Shown here: positions 22,833 through 32,507 of the stretch, piece by piece | Layout: the number at the start of each line of letters is the position of its first letter | Position numbering within the stretch: position 1 is the stretch's first letter | Assembly (NCBI GenBank): GCA_009594995.1 | Contig: VOPR01000001.1 | Location: 1 to 49,126, forward strand | Direction: 5' to 3' | Length of the DNA stretch: 49,126 bases | Origin: Nitrospira sp. | Lineage (GTDB): Bacteria > Nitrospirota > Nitrospiria > Nitrospirales > Nitrospiraceae | Notes under the pieces: model-generated | Told to the model about the DNA's origin: nothing | The model's database searches: none | Seen by the model: the letters and a program-made list of their open reading frames with translations, nothing else | Translations under genes and position numbers: made by a program

Positions 22833-24779
22833 TCAAGTTGCCGAGCGAACGATCGTCGGCGTGAGGAAGATCAACAGTTCTTGCTTCGAGACGTTCTCGG
22901 TCTTGTTCTTGAACAACCAGCCCAGAACCGGGACGCGGGACAGATAGGGGATACCCGCCACGTTGTTCGATTGTGTGTCGACGAACACGCCGCCGATGAC
23001 CATGGTCTCCCCGTCACGCACCAGCACCTGGGTCGTCGCTTCTCGACGATCGATGCTCGGACCGGCCGGGTTGCTCCGGGCACCCACGGCGTTCCGAGTG
23101 GCTCGCACCTTCATCAGGATCTGCTTCCCGATTTCTTTGGGATCGCGGGAAGTAATTTGCGGGGTCACGTTCAACTCGAGGTTGGCATCCACGAAGGTGG
23201 TCTGCGTTCCCTGCAACGACGTGGTCTGGAACGGAATGGATTCACCCTGCGCGATTTTGGCATCCCGTTTGTCCAGAGTCGTGATCTTCGGTGCGGCAAT
23301 GACCTTGGTTAAACCGAGCAATTCGCCGGCCGACAACCGCACATCCAGCATGGCACCATCGGTTTTCCCGATCGAGAATCCGGCACCAGGCACGGACGGC
23401 AGCCCCGGGTTGGCCGGCAGGTTGATCAGGAAGTCCGACACCTGAGCACCGAAGGCTCCGGTGGTGCCGGTCTTAAAGGCGGAGGTACCGCTCGCAGCCC
23501 CCAGCTTGTTGACGTTCTGAATACCCCACTGCACACCGAGCGACCGCGTGTAGGTCGTGTCGGCCTGAACGATGCGCGCCTCGATCTGCACTTGCGGCAC
23601 TTCGAGATCGACGCCGTCCAGCAATTGCCGCAGAACCTCCAGCTTGGACTCTGTGTCGCTGATGATCAGCGCATTGCTCGCGGCGCTGACCGTCATGGTG
23701 CCGCGCGGGCTCAAGTTCTGTCGCAACGAGGTTTGCACTTCCGTCGCGTTGAGATTGCGGATGTAGAACACCCGGGTGACGATGGGCTCCGCCTTGGCTT
23801 TGGAATCCTTGGCGCGTGCTTCCTCATCCTGCTGCTTGGCAATATTTTGCAGGGTGTCGACCCACACGATGTTCCCCTGGCGGATCATGCCCAGGGCGTT
23901 CATCTTCAGCAGCATGTCGAGCGCCTGATCCCAGGGCACATTCGCCAGCTTCATGGTGACTTTGTTCTTCACACCCTCGCCGACCACGATATTGAAACCG
24001 CTCACTTCGGCGATCAATCGCAGCACGTTGCTGATATCGGCTTGCTGGAAATCGAGAGAAATGCGCCGTCCAATATAACGCGACGACCCGTTCACTACCT
24101 CATTGGTCTCCGGCTTCCGCTCGTCTTTCTGCACCGTCTCTGCAGTCAACTGAACGGGCTGGACACGAAACAACGCTTTCGGCGCTTTATGAGAGACCAA
24201 CATCGACTGAGGCGCGGCAGCCTGTTCGGCCGACGCCACGACATCGCTCTCAGCAGCCTTTGCGTCATTCATCGACAGAATCGACTTCGGCTCGAGGGTG
24301 AGAGTCAGACGTCCGTCTATTGATGTGATACTGTGCTCGGCGGGCTGCGCGAGATCCAGGACCAATCGCACCTTGTCGGGGTGATAGCCAAATCGCACTC
24401 GGGACAAGAGCGCATGCCCGACCGCCAGTTGTGACTGATGTCCTTCCGACTGAATGTGCGGCATATCGAGGACCATCCGGCGATCCCCGATCATCTTCAC
24501 CGTGTGATCGAAGACTCCGTTGCCGGTGAGAACGAGCGTCAGGCGGCCTCCGTCAGGTTTGGCCTCCACCTTCGTCAGCACGGTCGCAGCCGGGTGTTCC
24601 TGAGTGGCAGCGGCATGCTCCGCAGCCCCTGCGCTCCCCTGGTCGGCGGCTTGCGTGAATCCGGCCAACCCGGTTGGCTCGCCCGGCGTGGCGGCTTGAA
24701 CGTATCCGGCAAGCCCCAAGACGCCGGCCATGACAGTGACACTCAGCAGCGGATGTACACCAACCTGTGTTTGTTTCAT
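22833..24779 (-). CDS. pilQ: Type IV pilus secretin PilQ
   Basis: 648 residues. It forms the outer-membrane channel for type IV pili. A signal peptide is followed by an AMIN domain (about residues 70-165, peptidoglycan binding), a secretin/TonB short N-terminal domain (about 240-300, ISLDFQQADISNVLRLIAEV), an N1 domain (about 330-400, RVFYIRNLNATEVQTSL) and the secretin core with VPQVQIEARIV and the terminal VPVLGWLFKNKTENVSKQELLIFLTP. Only one AMIN domain is evident. The start overlaps the pilP stop by 4 bases. It is the last gene of pilMNOPQ. Confidence 0.95.
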   Translation of the reverse strand: MKQTQVGVHPLLSVTVMAGVLGLAGYVQAATPGEPTGLAGFTQAADQGSAGAAEHAAATQEHPAATVLTKVEAKPDGGRLTLVLTGNGVFDHTVKMIGDRRMVLDMPHIQSEGHQSQLAVGHALLSRVRFGYHPDKVRLVLDLAQPAEHSITSIDGRLTLTLEPKSILSMNDAKAAESDVVASAEQAAAPQSMLVSHKAPKALFRVQPVQLTAETVQKDERKPETNEVVNGSSRYIGRRISLDFQQADISNVLRLIAEVSGFNIVVGEGVKNKVTMKLANVPWDQALDMLLKMNALGMIRQGNIVWVDTLQNIAKQQDEEARAKDSKAKAEPIVTRVFYIRNLNATEVQTSLRQNLSPRGTMTVSAASNALIISDTESKLEVLRQLLDGVDLEVPQVQIEARIVQADTTYTRSLGVQWGIQNVNKLGAASGTSAFKTGTTGAFGAQVSDFLINLPANPGLPSVPGAGFSIGKTDGAMLDVRLSAGELLGLTKVIAAPKITTLDKRDAKIAQGESIPFQTTSLQGTQTTFVDANLELNVTPQITSRDPKEIGKQILMKVRATRNAVGARSNPAGPSIDRREATTQVLVRDGETMVIGGVFVDTQSNNVAGIPYLSRVPVLGWLFKNKTENVSKQELLIFLTPTIVRSAT

Positions 24780-25414
24780 TCTGTGCCCTCTTTCGGGTGC
24801 AGGAGCTTGACGTATTCCCGCTCCTGTTTGTTCCCGTACACGTCCGTGAACCGCTCTTGAACGATGATGCCTCGTTCGGTGATTGAACTGACCACACCAT
24901 TATTAGGCCCGATTCGTGTTCCGCGGCGGATGCTATAGCCTTTGCCATCCGGCGTCTGAACCATGGCCGTGTAACCGTAATTGCCCCAGAGCACACCGAT
25001 TAAACTCAGTTCCGTCAAGCCGACACGCTGCAACGGCGGAAGATTCGCGTCCTGTTCCACCTGCTGCCCGAGCTGGAGCATCGGCAAGAACGGATCTCGA
25101 CGTCCGGAGGGATCGTACGAAGCGCCTGAAAATTCCATCGACAGCGAATCCCCCGGCTGCGAGACCGCGGCCTCGGCGCGAGGTGCCGGAGACTCAATGG
25201 CCGGTACCGGCTTCTGCGCCTCGGGCAACGGCATGACCTTCAGAGAATCGGCCGGCCGCATGGAGGCAACTTGGCGCACGTGCGGGAGGGTCTTCGACTC
25301 GACCGGCAACGCGGTTCCGCCGACTGCCAGGACGACGGCTCCGAGGCCTATCGGCCGTATCCACCCACTCAACCAATTTCGTGTGTTCACAGTGCGTCCT
25401 CTTACGTTGGACAT
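24776..25414 (-). CDS. pilP: Type IV pilus assembly protein PilP
   Basis: About 212 residues. The ATG at 25414 (MSNVRGRTVN) has GGAG upstream. A hydrophobic stretch near residues 20-35 may anchor it, but no lipobox cysteine is present, whereas PilP is often a lipoprotein. The motif RRDPFLPML and a beta-rich C-terminal domain (LIGVLWGNYGYTAMVQTPDGKGY) are PilP features. It links the PilNO inner-membrane complex to PilQ. Confidence 0.88.
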   Translation of the reverse strand: MSNVRGRTVNTRNWLSGWIRPIGLGAVVLAVGGTALPVESKTLPHVRQVASMRPADSLKVMPLPEAQKPVPAIESPAPRAEAAVSQPGDSLSMEFSGASYDPSGRRDPFLPMLQLGQQVEQDANLPPLQRVGLTELSLIGVLWGNYGYTAMVQTPDGKGYSIRRGTRIGPNNGVVSSITERGIIVQERFTDVYGNKQEREYVKLLHPKEGTE

Positions 25415-25431
25415 GAGCTGGGCTCCATTCC

Positions 25432-26055
25432 TCACTTCGGCTTCGCCGCAGGCGCCGGCGCGGCGGCTTTCTTTTCCTGCGGAGCGGCGTAGGCCACCAG
25501 ATCGAAGACTGTTTGCGTCACCACACGGCCTTGATCGACACGGGCGGCGCCGATTCGGACATCCTGCACGGTTACGATCCGGGACAGCTTGCTGATGCGA
25601 TCGAAGAAGATGGCGGCTGTATGGTATCCGCCCGCCACTTCCACGTTGATGGGCATCCGGATAAACAACTTGGACGGATCTTCAGCCTGCGTACCCGGTT
25701 TCCACAGCTTCACATCCAGCCCCAGCCGCAGTCCCAGGTCGGAGACTTGCTTGAGCAACATCACGGCTTCTTCTTCCGGCGGGAGGCGCTCTTTCTTCGC
25801 CGCCAACTCGATTTCCAACTGCTTGTTGGCCGCCACGAGTTCATCGAGGTGTTTAACCTTGAGCGTCAGGTTCTGGATCTCGGTATCCAACTGAGCCACC
25901 TGCCCCTGAACGGCCTCTAACTCGATGGTCTTGGGGTCCACGACGTAGAAGTAGAACCCGACTAAAATCCCCGCCACCAGCAATCCAAGCAGCGCAACCT
26001 TTTGGCCTGTCGGAATGCTACGGAGGCTGTCTAAGCTGATCGCATTCAGACTCAT
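25432..26055 (-). CDS. pilO: Type IV pilus assembly protein PilO
   Basis: 207 residues: one N-terminal membrane segment (about 20-42), a coiled-coil region (about 50-95, QVAQLDTEIQNLTLKVKHL) and a ferredoxin-like periplasmic domain ending with an Ala/Pro/Lys tail. It dimerises with PilN. It begins one base after the pilN stop. Confidence 0.92.
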   Translation of the reverse strand: MSLNAISLDSLRSIPTGQKVALLGLLVAGILVGFYFYVVDPKTIELEAVQGQVAQLDTEIQNLTLKVKHLDELVAANKQLEIELAAKKERLPPEEEAVMLLKQVSDLGLRLGLDVKLWKPGTQAEDPSKLFIRMPINVEVAGGYHTAAIFFDRISKLSRIVTVQDVRIGAARVDQGRVVTQTVFDLVAYAAPQEKKAAAPAPAAKPK

Positions 26056-26056
26056 G

Positions 26057-26611
26057 TTAGCCTTTCATCGACAGGTCAAGTCGGAATTGATAGGTGTTCA
26101 TCTTGTTGTCCTGACCGGCCCGGCTTTCCATCAACCTGATGGCGCCGAACTGATCGGTGCGCCGGAGATTGTTCACGAATTCAACCACGTCATCGTTGGT
26201 CAACGCGCGGCCTTCAAGCTCCACGCTGTTGCCTTTCAGGTTCAACCTCACCAGCCACACCTTCAACGGATTCAGGCTTTGACTGACGTGGTCGAGCACC
26301 TTGACCGGGCCCGTCCGGCTTTTCTCCAGCTGGTCGATGATGCGGTTTTTGGCTTCGAGCTGTTTCTTTCTTTCTTCAAAATCCTGGACAGCCTTCACTT
26401 GCTCTTTCAGCTGCGCCACTTGTTTGTCTTTGAGCTGCTTTTCGCTCTGCTTGGCCTGAATCTCCTCGTCGAGCGATGAGGCGTAGAACCAGCACCCGGT
26501 CAACGTGATCAGCAATACCCCGACGCCGATCAGCGCTTCGGCCCGTACATCCCACTGCGGCTTGGCTTTCCTGGACCGCGGTCCAGTTGCGAGCAAGTTG
26601 ATTCTAATCAT
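26057..26611 (-). CDS. pilN: Type IV pilus assembly protein PilN
   Basis: 184 residues. The short N-terminal IRINLL motif binds PilM in the cytoplasm. A membrane segment (about 26-48) and a coiled coil (about 50-95) follow, then the periplasmic PilN fold. The start overlaps the pilM stop by 4 bases. Confidence 0.93.
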   Translation of the reverse strand: MIRINLLATGPRSRKAKPQWDVRAEALIGVGVLLITLTGCWFYASSLDEEIQAKQSEKQLKDKQVAQLKEQVKAVQDFEERKKQLEAKNRIIDQLEKSRTGPVKVLDHVSQSLNPLKVWLVRLNLKGNSVELEGRALTNDDVVEFVNNLRRTDQFGAIRLMESRAGQDNKMNTYQFRLDLSMKG

Positions 26612-27705
26612 CGGTCCCCCACCGTCCGCAGTGCGAGGCCGACCCCCACTGCCGCAAGCGGCCCCATCTCCGCCAACTGCTCAGGATCGACGTTGCACTG
26701 TGAGGTGTCGATCTCGTTAAAGGGATTCGCGATGTCGACCTCGACATGCATGCGATCGCGAAGCTGTTGAGCCAGGCCCTTCACCTTAGCCCCCCCACCG
26801 AACAGCAACACCCGGGCAATTTCATTGTCAGAAGACGTCGTCTTGAAATAATCGATCGTACGGGCGATTTCCGAGGCGACTTCGGCATTGACGCTCTCCA
26901 TCACGGCCGCAAGTGTATGATCGTCATCTCCGTCACTTTTCTTGAGTTGTTCCGCTTCCTCATACGACACGCCCATTTCCCGTTGCACCGCTTCGGAATA
27001 GCGATTTCCGCCCAGGGGGATGTCGCGGGTAAAGAGCGACACACCGCCGCCCACAATATTCACGTTCATCACGCTGGCGCCGATGTTCACCAGGATCGTG
27101 GTGTCATCCTGAGTGCCGGGCGACGTCACGCCGTACATGTTTTCCACGGCAAACGCGTCGACATCCATGACAATGGGAACCAATCCGGCCGCCTTGACCA
27201 ACTCCGTCAATTCGTTGACCTTGTCCTTCTTCGCCGCGACCAGCACGATCGACATTTCACCTTGCTCGTCCGGGTTCTCGGAGGGAGGCAGCACGTAGAA
27301 GTCGAGATTGACCTCGTTGATATCGAAAGGAATGTACTGCTCCGCCGCTAACTTCACCTGCGCGTCGAGCTCTTCGTCGGGCATGGGGGGCAACGTGATT
27401 TTCTTGACGATGACCGCGTGGCCTGAAATCGACACAGCCACCTGCTTCAATTTGACGTTTTGCTCAGCCAGCAATTCCTTAATGGCCGAGACCACTCGTC
27501 CTTCGTCCATGACCGTCCCGTCGACAATGACTTCCGGCTCCAGCTCCTTGACGCCGAATTTCTGCAAGGTATACCGGCCCCGGTGTTCCTTGATCTGCAC
27601 CAGCTTGATGCTGCTCGAGCCGATGTCCAGCCCCAACAGCTGTCGCTGCGGAGAAAACATCGACAGGAAATCCATGTCAGTCAGGTTTTTCAGTGAAGCC
27701 AGCAT
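26608..27705 (-). CDS. pilM: Type IV pilus assembly ATPase-like protein PilM
   Basis: 365 residues with an actin/FtsA fold. Seen: phosphate-1 motif LLGLDIGSSSIKLVQI (about 23-38), ISGHAVIVKKITLP, an MDVDAFAVENMY segment, and phosphate-2 and adenosine motifs in ILVNIGASVMNVNIV and VLLFGGGAKVKGLAQQL. It forms a cytoplasmic ring on PilN. It has an AGAGG-like site upstream and lies 13 bases after the small MerR-type gene. Confidence 0.95.
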   Translation of the reverse strand: MLASLKNLTDMDFLSMFSPQRQLLGLDIGSSSIKLVQIKEHRGRYTLQKFGVKELEPEVIVDGTVMDEGRVVSAIKELLAEQNVKLKQVAVSISGHAVIVKKITLPPMPDEELDAQVKLAAEQYIPFDINEVNLDFYVLPPSENPDEQGEMSIVLVAAKKDKVNELTELVKAAGLVPIVMDVDAFAVENMYGVTSPGTQDDTTILVNIGASVMNVNIVGGGVSLFTRDIPLGGNRYSEAVQREMGVSYEEAEQLKKSDGDDDHTLAAVMESVNAEVASEIARTIDYFKTTSSDNEIARVLLFGGGAKVKGLAQQLRDRMHVEVDIANPFNEIDTSQCNVDPEQLAEMGPLAAVGVGLALRTVGDR

Positions 27706-27718
27706 GCTTTTACCCTCT

Positions 27719-27934
27719 CTACGCGACCTCTTTGCGCCCGCCGCCCATTACCTGCTTGATCTGCTCGACATTTTCAGCTGTGTATAGACGCCAGTTCCGC
27801 CAATCTCGCGGCGGCCCAGTGATCAGTCCTTCGCGCTCCCAACGGAACAACGTTGCGCGCGAGATGTCGAACATCTCGCAGACCTCGTTGGTCTTGTAGA
27901 GTTTCTTTTTCTGAACATCGCTCACTTTCTTCAC
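27719..27934 (-). CDS. Small MerR-type DNA-binding protein
   Basis: About 71 residues, essentially one winged helix-turn-helix: LYKTNEVCEMFDISRATLFRWEREGLI, then the wing and a short helix. It has no effector or dimerisation domain of usual MerR length. The GTG at 27934 is preferred because GAGG lies 7 bases upstream; a TTG at 27946 overlaps that site. It heads the pilMNOPQ operon, so it may regulate pilus genes or itself. Confidence 0.8.
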   Translation of the reverse strand: MKKVSDVQKKKLYKTNEVCEMFDISRATLFRWEREGLITGPPRDWRNWRLYTAENVEQIKQVMGGGRKEVA

Positions 27935-27985
27935 ACACCGCCTCAAACGCCGCTATTCATCACATAATTCGAGCTCACGAAATTA

Positions 27986-28013
27986 AGTATAGTTGATATA
28001 GTCCACCTGTCAA
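27986..28013 (-). promoter_or_regulatory. Promoter of the merR-pilMNOPQ operon with inverted repeat
   Basis: A consensus -35 TTGACA (28013-28008) and -10 TATACT (27991-27986), spacer 16 bases. The -35 sits inside the inverted repeat GTCCAC/GTGGAC (28001-28006 and 28018-28023), a possible operator for the small MerR-type protein. Confidence 0.7.
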
Positions 28014-28069
28014 GAAAGTGGACCTGCCAACGGGCTATCGTAGGAAAACGAAGAAACAGCGCGTGAAGA

Positions 28070-28936
28070 CTAGGGTTTTTGCAGGTCGCGGTTGGTCACG
28101 GATACGTCGTAACCGAGGGCGGCAAATTGTGCCTGGAGCCGCAGGGCCATGGTCACAGACCGATGGCGGCCTCCGGTACAACCGATGCCGATACTGAGGT
28201 AGCTCCGCTGGTCCCGCTCATAGAGTGGAATCAGAAAGCTGAATAGATTCTGCAGATGGTCAAGAAATTGACCGGCCGTCGGGTCCCCGAAGACGTACTG
28301 TTGGACTCGGGCATCCTCACCGGTCAACGCTTTCAACTCTGGGACGAAGAAGGGATTTCTGATGAAACGCACATCAAAGAGGAGGTCGATGTCATACGGC
28401 ACCCCGAACTTGTACCCGAAGGTGACCAGGGAAATGGTCATGCGTCGAACCGTCGTTTCTTGCCGAAACTGCCGGATCAACAAGTCACGCAGCTCGTGCA
28501 CCGTCAATGTGGAGGTGTCGATGACTCGATCAGCATGTTTCCGCAGTTCGCTGAGTCGCTCCCGCTCGAACCGCACCCCTTCTACCACAGGCATATGAGG
28601 GAGCAACGGATGCGGGCGACGACTCTCTGAAAACCGACGGACCAGCACTTCTTCACGGGCTTCCAGAAACACCAGCTGCAAGGCATGCCCTTGCGCCTTC
28701 AATTCTCCGAGGACCTTCGCCAGGTCCCCGAAAAAGACTCGTTCGCGAATATCAATTCCAAGGGCGACGTTCTTAATCTCACCGCCCTGCTGATGGCACA
28801 ATTCAACGAAGGTGGGAAGGAGGGCTGGAGGCAGGTTGTCGACGCAGAAATATCCCGCGTCCTCGAAGGCTTTCAACGCATGGCTCTTTCCGGATCCGGA
28901 AAGACCGCTGATCACGACAAGATTAAGCGCGGCCAT
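28070..28936 (-). CDS. rapZ: RNase adapter/nucleotide-binding protein RapZ
   Basis: 288 residues. The ATG at 28936 (MAALNLVVISGLSGSGKS) is chosen. Walker A is GLSGSGKS at residues 11-18, and the C-terminal domain has SIGIGCTGGRHRSV, the RapZ/YvcJ signature. In enterobacteria RapZ controls glucosamine-6-phosphate synthase mRNA; elsewhere its target is unclear. It overlaps the end of hpf by 14 bases and is the last gene of the lpt-rpoN-hpf cluster. Confidence 0.93.
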   Translation of the reverse strand: MAALNLVVISGLSGSGKSHALKAFEDAGYFCVDNLPPALLPTFVELCHQQGGEIKNVALGIDIRERVFFGDLAKVLGELKAQGHALQLVFLEAREEVLVRRFSESRRPHPLLPHMPVVEGVRFERERLSELRKHADRVIDTSTLTVHELRDLLIRQFRQETTVRRMTISLVTFGYKFGVPYDIDLLFDVRFIRNPFFVPELKALTGEDARVQQYVFGDPTAGQFLDHLQNLFSFLIPLYERDQRSYLSIGIGCTGGRHRSVTMALRLQAQFAALGYDVSVTNRDLQKP

Positions 28937-29474
28937 GAGCGGTGCGAGCGCGGTCGCTCGCGGGATCAATCAGGGACAGTCTTCCATTCGGCAACCGCTG
29001 GAGCACCTGGATGGAACCGGAAAGGGCATTGACGAACATCAACAGACTAAGCTTTGCGGCATTCAAGGCTTCAACGGCTTCTTCGACGGTCAACGCCTCC
29101 AGTTTTGGGCGCACCACTTCCACCCCATTGTTCTCCGACGTCGGCGCCTTGCGCACGACCGCACGCACACGCGGTTGGTCGCCGAATTTGTGGTTGACCT
29201 TGCGCTCTTTCAATTTGCGCAATTGCGCCCCGAGCTTATCGACAACCTCATCAATCGACGCGTACATTTCTTCGGTCGAGGTCTTGGCTTGCAACCGCCG
29301 GCCCTGGACGACTCCCACGACTTCAGCCACATGATGAAACTTTTCCACGCTCAACAGGATTTGGAGAGTGCCCAATTTCATCGCGTAGCGGTCGAGCCGC
29401 TCCATGCGTGTTTCGATATAGTCCCGCAGAGCAGGAGTGACCGCCACATGACGTCCCGTGATCATCAATCGCAT
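28923..29474 (-). CDS. hpf: Ribosome hibernation promoting factor, long form
   Basis: 183 residues from the ATG at 29474 (MRLMITGRHVAVTPALRDYIE), which has GAGG 6 bases upstream; earlier starts to 29546 lack support. The N-terminal S30AE domain (about 1-100) is followed by a variable linker and the C-terminal domain (about 120-172, LTVEEAVEALNAAKLSLLMFVNA) that drives 100S ribosome dimers. It follows rpoN, a common neighbourhood. Confidence 0.92.
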   Translation of the reverse strand: MRLMITGRHVAVTPALRDYIETRMERLDRYAMKLGTLQILLSVEKFHHVAEVVGVVQGRRLQAKTSTEEMYASIDEVVDKLGAQLRKLKERKVNHKFGDQPRVRAVVRKAPTSENNGVEVVRPKLEALTVEEAVEALNAAKLSLLMFVNALSGSIQVLQRLPNGRLSLIDPASDRARTAHGRA

Positions 29475-29580
29475 CCCATCCTCGTTTCTCGGGCCCCCAA
29501 CACGACCATGCGTTCTAGCCCGTCGCGACGATTGTTGTACCTCCATAGAGTCTTCTCCATGGAGTTCGACCTCTCCCGTT

Positions 29581-31098
29581 TCAAAAAAACTTTCGGCGTT
29601 GCGTGGCAGAGGGAATGTTATCCTCCGCGCGATACTTCGCCACGGTTCGACGAGCGATCAACACCTGCTGCGTCTTCAGCCGCGCGGCAATCTCTTCATC
29701 TTTGAGGGGTTTACGGGTGTCTTCCGCCGCAACCATCTGCCGGATCATTTCCCGCACCGTGAGCGAGGACAGCATGTCAGACGGTTGATCGGCACGTTGG
29801 AGACCGGCATTGAAGAAAAACTTCAGTTCCAACATTCCCTGCGGACAATACATATATTTGTTGGCGGTCACCCGGCTGATTGTGGATTCGTGCATGCCGA
29901 TATCTTCGGCCACTTGCTTCAAAACCAGCGGTTTCAGATGCTGAATCCCCTGCTCAAAGAAGCCCTCCTGAAACTTCACGATGCTCGAGACGACTTTCAC
30001 GATCGTCTTGTTGCGTTGCTCAATGCTCCGGATCACCCACTGCGCCGCGCGCAACTTGTCATCCAGATACGCCTTGGTCTCGGCTGACCCCGACTGCCCC
30101 GACGACATCAATTGCTTATAGTACGGGCTGATCCGCATGCGCGGCAGGCCGTCGTCGTTAAGCAGGACTTCCCACACGCCTTCGTTCTTGACGACAAAGA
30201 CATCCGGCACGATCGCGTAATTCTGCGTGTTGGAGAAAGGCCGCCCCGGTTTCGGTTCCAACCCTTCGATAATCCGCGTCGCCTCGAAAACGTCGTCCAT
30301 CGAAATGTTCAAGGCCTTGGCGATGCGGTTGTATTGTTTCTTCTCCAGGTCTTTGAGATGGTGGAGCACGATGGATTCCAGCACGGACCCCTTGAGCACA
30401 CCCGGGCGTGACCCCAGAGAGCCCAGTTGGCTCCGGCCCAAAAACTTGAGCTGGAGCAGCAGGCACTCCGGCAAGTCTCTGGCGGCGACGCCGTTCGGGT
30501 CGAACCCCTGTACATCTTGCAGAACCGATTCAGCCTCTGCCACGGAATAGCCGGATCCCGCCACCAACTCGTCCAGCGTCATGCGGAGGTACCCGTCATC
30601 GTCCAGATTCCCGATGATCAGACGGCCGATGGCCTTCTCACGATCGGTCAGTCCGGACAAGGACAGCTGCCAGACGAGGTGATCTTCCAGGGATGTCGAC
30701 TTGGCGACGGTTTGTTCGTAGGAGGGAAACTCTTCTTTGGAGGAGGAACTGTACTCGGTTTCCCCGCGGCGCATGTCCGTGTCGAAATAATCTTCCCAAC
30801 TGGAGGCGGAGAATTCTTCGGCGTTTTCCCCGCTTTCCGCCGGCTTGTCATCGCCTTCCCCGCGCGTCTCAGCGGACACCGTGGTGGTCGTATCCGGTTG
30901 CTCGCGTTCGGTAGCCGCGGTTTCTTCGCTCTCCTCGGTCTCCGCTACCAATTCATCCAGTAACGGATTTTCCATGAGATGCTGTTGCAGACTTTGCTGA
31001 AGCTCCAAGCGGGACAATTGCAGCAACTTGATCGCCTGCTGCAGTTGCGGCGTCATAATGAGTTTCTGACTGAGCCGAAGATCCAGTCGCAGCTTCAT
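29581..31098 (-). CDS. rpoN: RNA polymerase sigma-54 factor
   Basis: 505 residues. Region I is glutamine-rich (LRLSQKLIMTPQLQQAIKLLQLSRLELQQ), then an acidic region II (about 50-110), the core-binding domain, a helix-turn-helix (ADQPSDMLSSLTVREMIRQM nearby) and the RpoN box ARRTVAKYR near residue 485. Sigma-54 promoters need activator ATPases, often linked to nitrogen status. Its cluster with lptB upstream and hpf downstream matches many bacteria. Confidence 0.97.
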   Translation of the reverse strand: MKLRLDLRLSQKLIMTPQLQQAIKLLQLSRLELQQSLQQHLMENPLLDELVAETEESEETAATEREQPDTTTTVSAETRGEGDDKPAESGENAEEFSASSWEDYFDTDMRRGETEYSSSSKEEFPSYEQTVAKSTSLEDHLVWQLSLSGLTDREKAIGRLIIGNLDDDGYLRMTLDELVAGSGYSVAEAESVLQDVQGFDPNGVAARDLPECLLLQLKFLGRSQLGSLGSRPGVLKGSVLESIVLHHLKDLEKKQYNRIAKALNISMDDVFEATRIIEGLEPKPGRPFSNTQNYAIVPDVFVVKNEGVWEVLLNDDGLPRMRISPYYKQLMSSGQSGSAETKAYLDDKLRAAQWVIRSIEQRNKTIVKVVSSIVKFQEGFFEQGIQHLKPLVLKQVAEDIGMHESTISRVTANKYMYCPQGMLELKFFFNAGLQRADQPSDMLSSLTVREMIRQMVAAEDTRKPLKDEEIAARLKTQQVLIARRTVAKYRAEDNIPSATQRRKFF

Positions 31099-31119
31099 CG
31101 CACACCCACTCCCTGCCTA

Positions 31120-31905
31120 CTACAGGCGAAATCCTTCGCCCAAATACACCGCCCTGGCCATTTCACTTTTTTCGATCACGCCGGGGGGCCCTGCCTCAAG
31201 AATCGTACCTTCATTGATAATATAGGCCCGATCGGTAATCGACAATGTCTCTCTCACATTGTGGTCTGTAATCAGAACTCCGATGTGCCGTTGTTTCAAT
31301 CGAATGATGATCTGCTGAATATCCGCGACCGCGATGGGGTCGATACCGGCAAATGGTTCGTCTAACAGCATAAATAAGGGGCTGGTCGCCAATGCTCTGG
31401 TAATTTCCAATCGCCGACGTTCGCCTCCCGATAAGGCATAGGCTTTACTTTTCCGAATATGCACCAGATCCAGCTCTTTGAGCAATGTCTCCACGCGTTC
31501 CGTCCGCTCACTTCTCGAATAGCCTAGCATCTCCAGAATCGCAAGGATATTGTGTTCCACGGACAAGCGTCGAAACACCGATGACTCTTGCGGGAGATAG
31601 CCGATACCCCGTCTTGCCCGCTTATACATCGGCAAATCGGTGATATCTCCGCCGCTCAAGGCGATCTGTCCCTCATCCGGCTGGCACAGGCCGACCATCA
31701 TATCGAAGATTGTCGTCTTCCCCGCGCCGTTCGGCCCCAGCAACCCGACGACCTCGCCGGCCTGCACATCGAGGGACACCCCTTTGACAACTTTCCGTCC
31801 GCGGAAACTCTTTACTAAGCCGCTGGCTGCGAGACGATCCGGGCCACTCGACGAGCCCGCACTGCCCTGTTGCGATGTCTGGCTGACTGGCTTCGTCTCG
31901 ATCAC
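31120..31905 (-). CDS. lptB: LPS export ABC transporter ATP-binding protein LptB
   Basis: 261 residues. Walker [10 protein letters not shown], signature [11 protein letters not shown] and Walker [14 protein letters not shown] are present; [21 protein letters not shown] is typical of LptB. About 25 extra residues (Ser/Gly-rich) precede the domain. The GTG at 31905 overlaps the lptA stop by 4 bases. With LptFG (not here) it powers LPS transfer to the LptA bridge. Confidence 0.94.
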   Translation of the reverse strand: MIETKPVSQTSQQGSAGSSSGPDRLAASGLVKSFRGRKVVKGVSLDVQAGEVVGLLGPNGAGKTTIFDMMVGLCQPDEGQIALSGGDITDLPMYKRARRGIGYLPQESSVFRRLSVEHNILAILEMLGYSRSERTERVETLLKELDLVHIRKSKAYALSGGERRRLEITRALATSPLFMLLDEPFAGIDPIAVADIQQIIIRLKQRHIGVLITDHNVRETLSITDRAYIINEGTILEAGPPGVIEKSEMARAVYLGEGFRL

Positions 31906-32507
31906 CGCTTCCCACCACTTTCACCTTCGATCACCACCTGGGAGTCCCCTTCTACCACACTTCGGTCTTCATCCAGGAACATGATGATCCGCTTCCCTGA
32001 TACACGGGTTCCCTTCTGCCAGGCCACTGGATCACCCGTGAGCACGATTTTCTTCTGATCTTCGTAATACACGGCCTTCTGGCACGTGGCGCGGCCATCC
32101 TCTTTCTCAATGTTCACGTGGCCCGTCGCTTCAACCATGCGAATACTGCGTTCGGAAACCGCCGGCGCGGCATCCCGCTCCTTGGAATCGGGGGCATTGG
32201 CCTGTGCCGGGCTCTTCGATTTCGTCATCCCCGTGGAATTTTTATTGTCGTTCCCGTTCCGATTGGGATGAAAAGACACGACCATATGGTCCGAATGCAC
32301 GACCAGCAGGCCGCGCGTCAGGACAACAGCCCCATCAAAAATGGCCGTATTCTCCTGATTGCTGACCGTCATGGTTCGAGACGTAATTGTGGTTGGCGCA
32401 GGGTTAGCCGGCGCTTCTTTTGCCGCGCGAGTCTCAGCCGCATGTGCATCCGGAGTAGCAAGCACAGCAGGGGGACTAAGAAGCAGGCACCACGTCCACA
32501 CGCACAT
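31902..32507 (-). CDS. lptA: LPS transport periplasmic protein LptA
   Basis: About 201 residues. A signal peptide ([17 protein letters not shown]) is followed by the OstA-like repeat region: [33 protein letters not shown] and [31 protein letters not shown]. The ATG at 32507 is selected by the signal peptide; it overlaps the end of lptC by 32 bases and has a weak ribosome-binding site. The frame is open further upstream, so a TTG at 32531 is possible. Confidence 0.82.
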   Translation of the reverse strand: MCVWTWCLLLSPPAVLATPDAHAAETRAAKEAPANPAPTTITSRTMTVSNQENTAIFDGAVVLTRGLLVVHSDHMVVSFHPNRNGNDNKNSTGMTKSKSPAQANAPDSKERDAAPAVSERSIRMVEATGHVNIEKEDGRATCQKAVYYEDQKKIVLTGDPVAWQKGTRVSGKRIIMFLDEDRSVVEGDSQVVIEGESGGKR

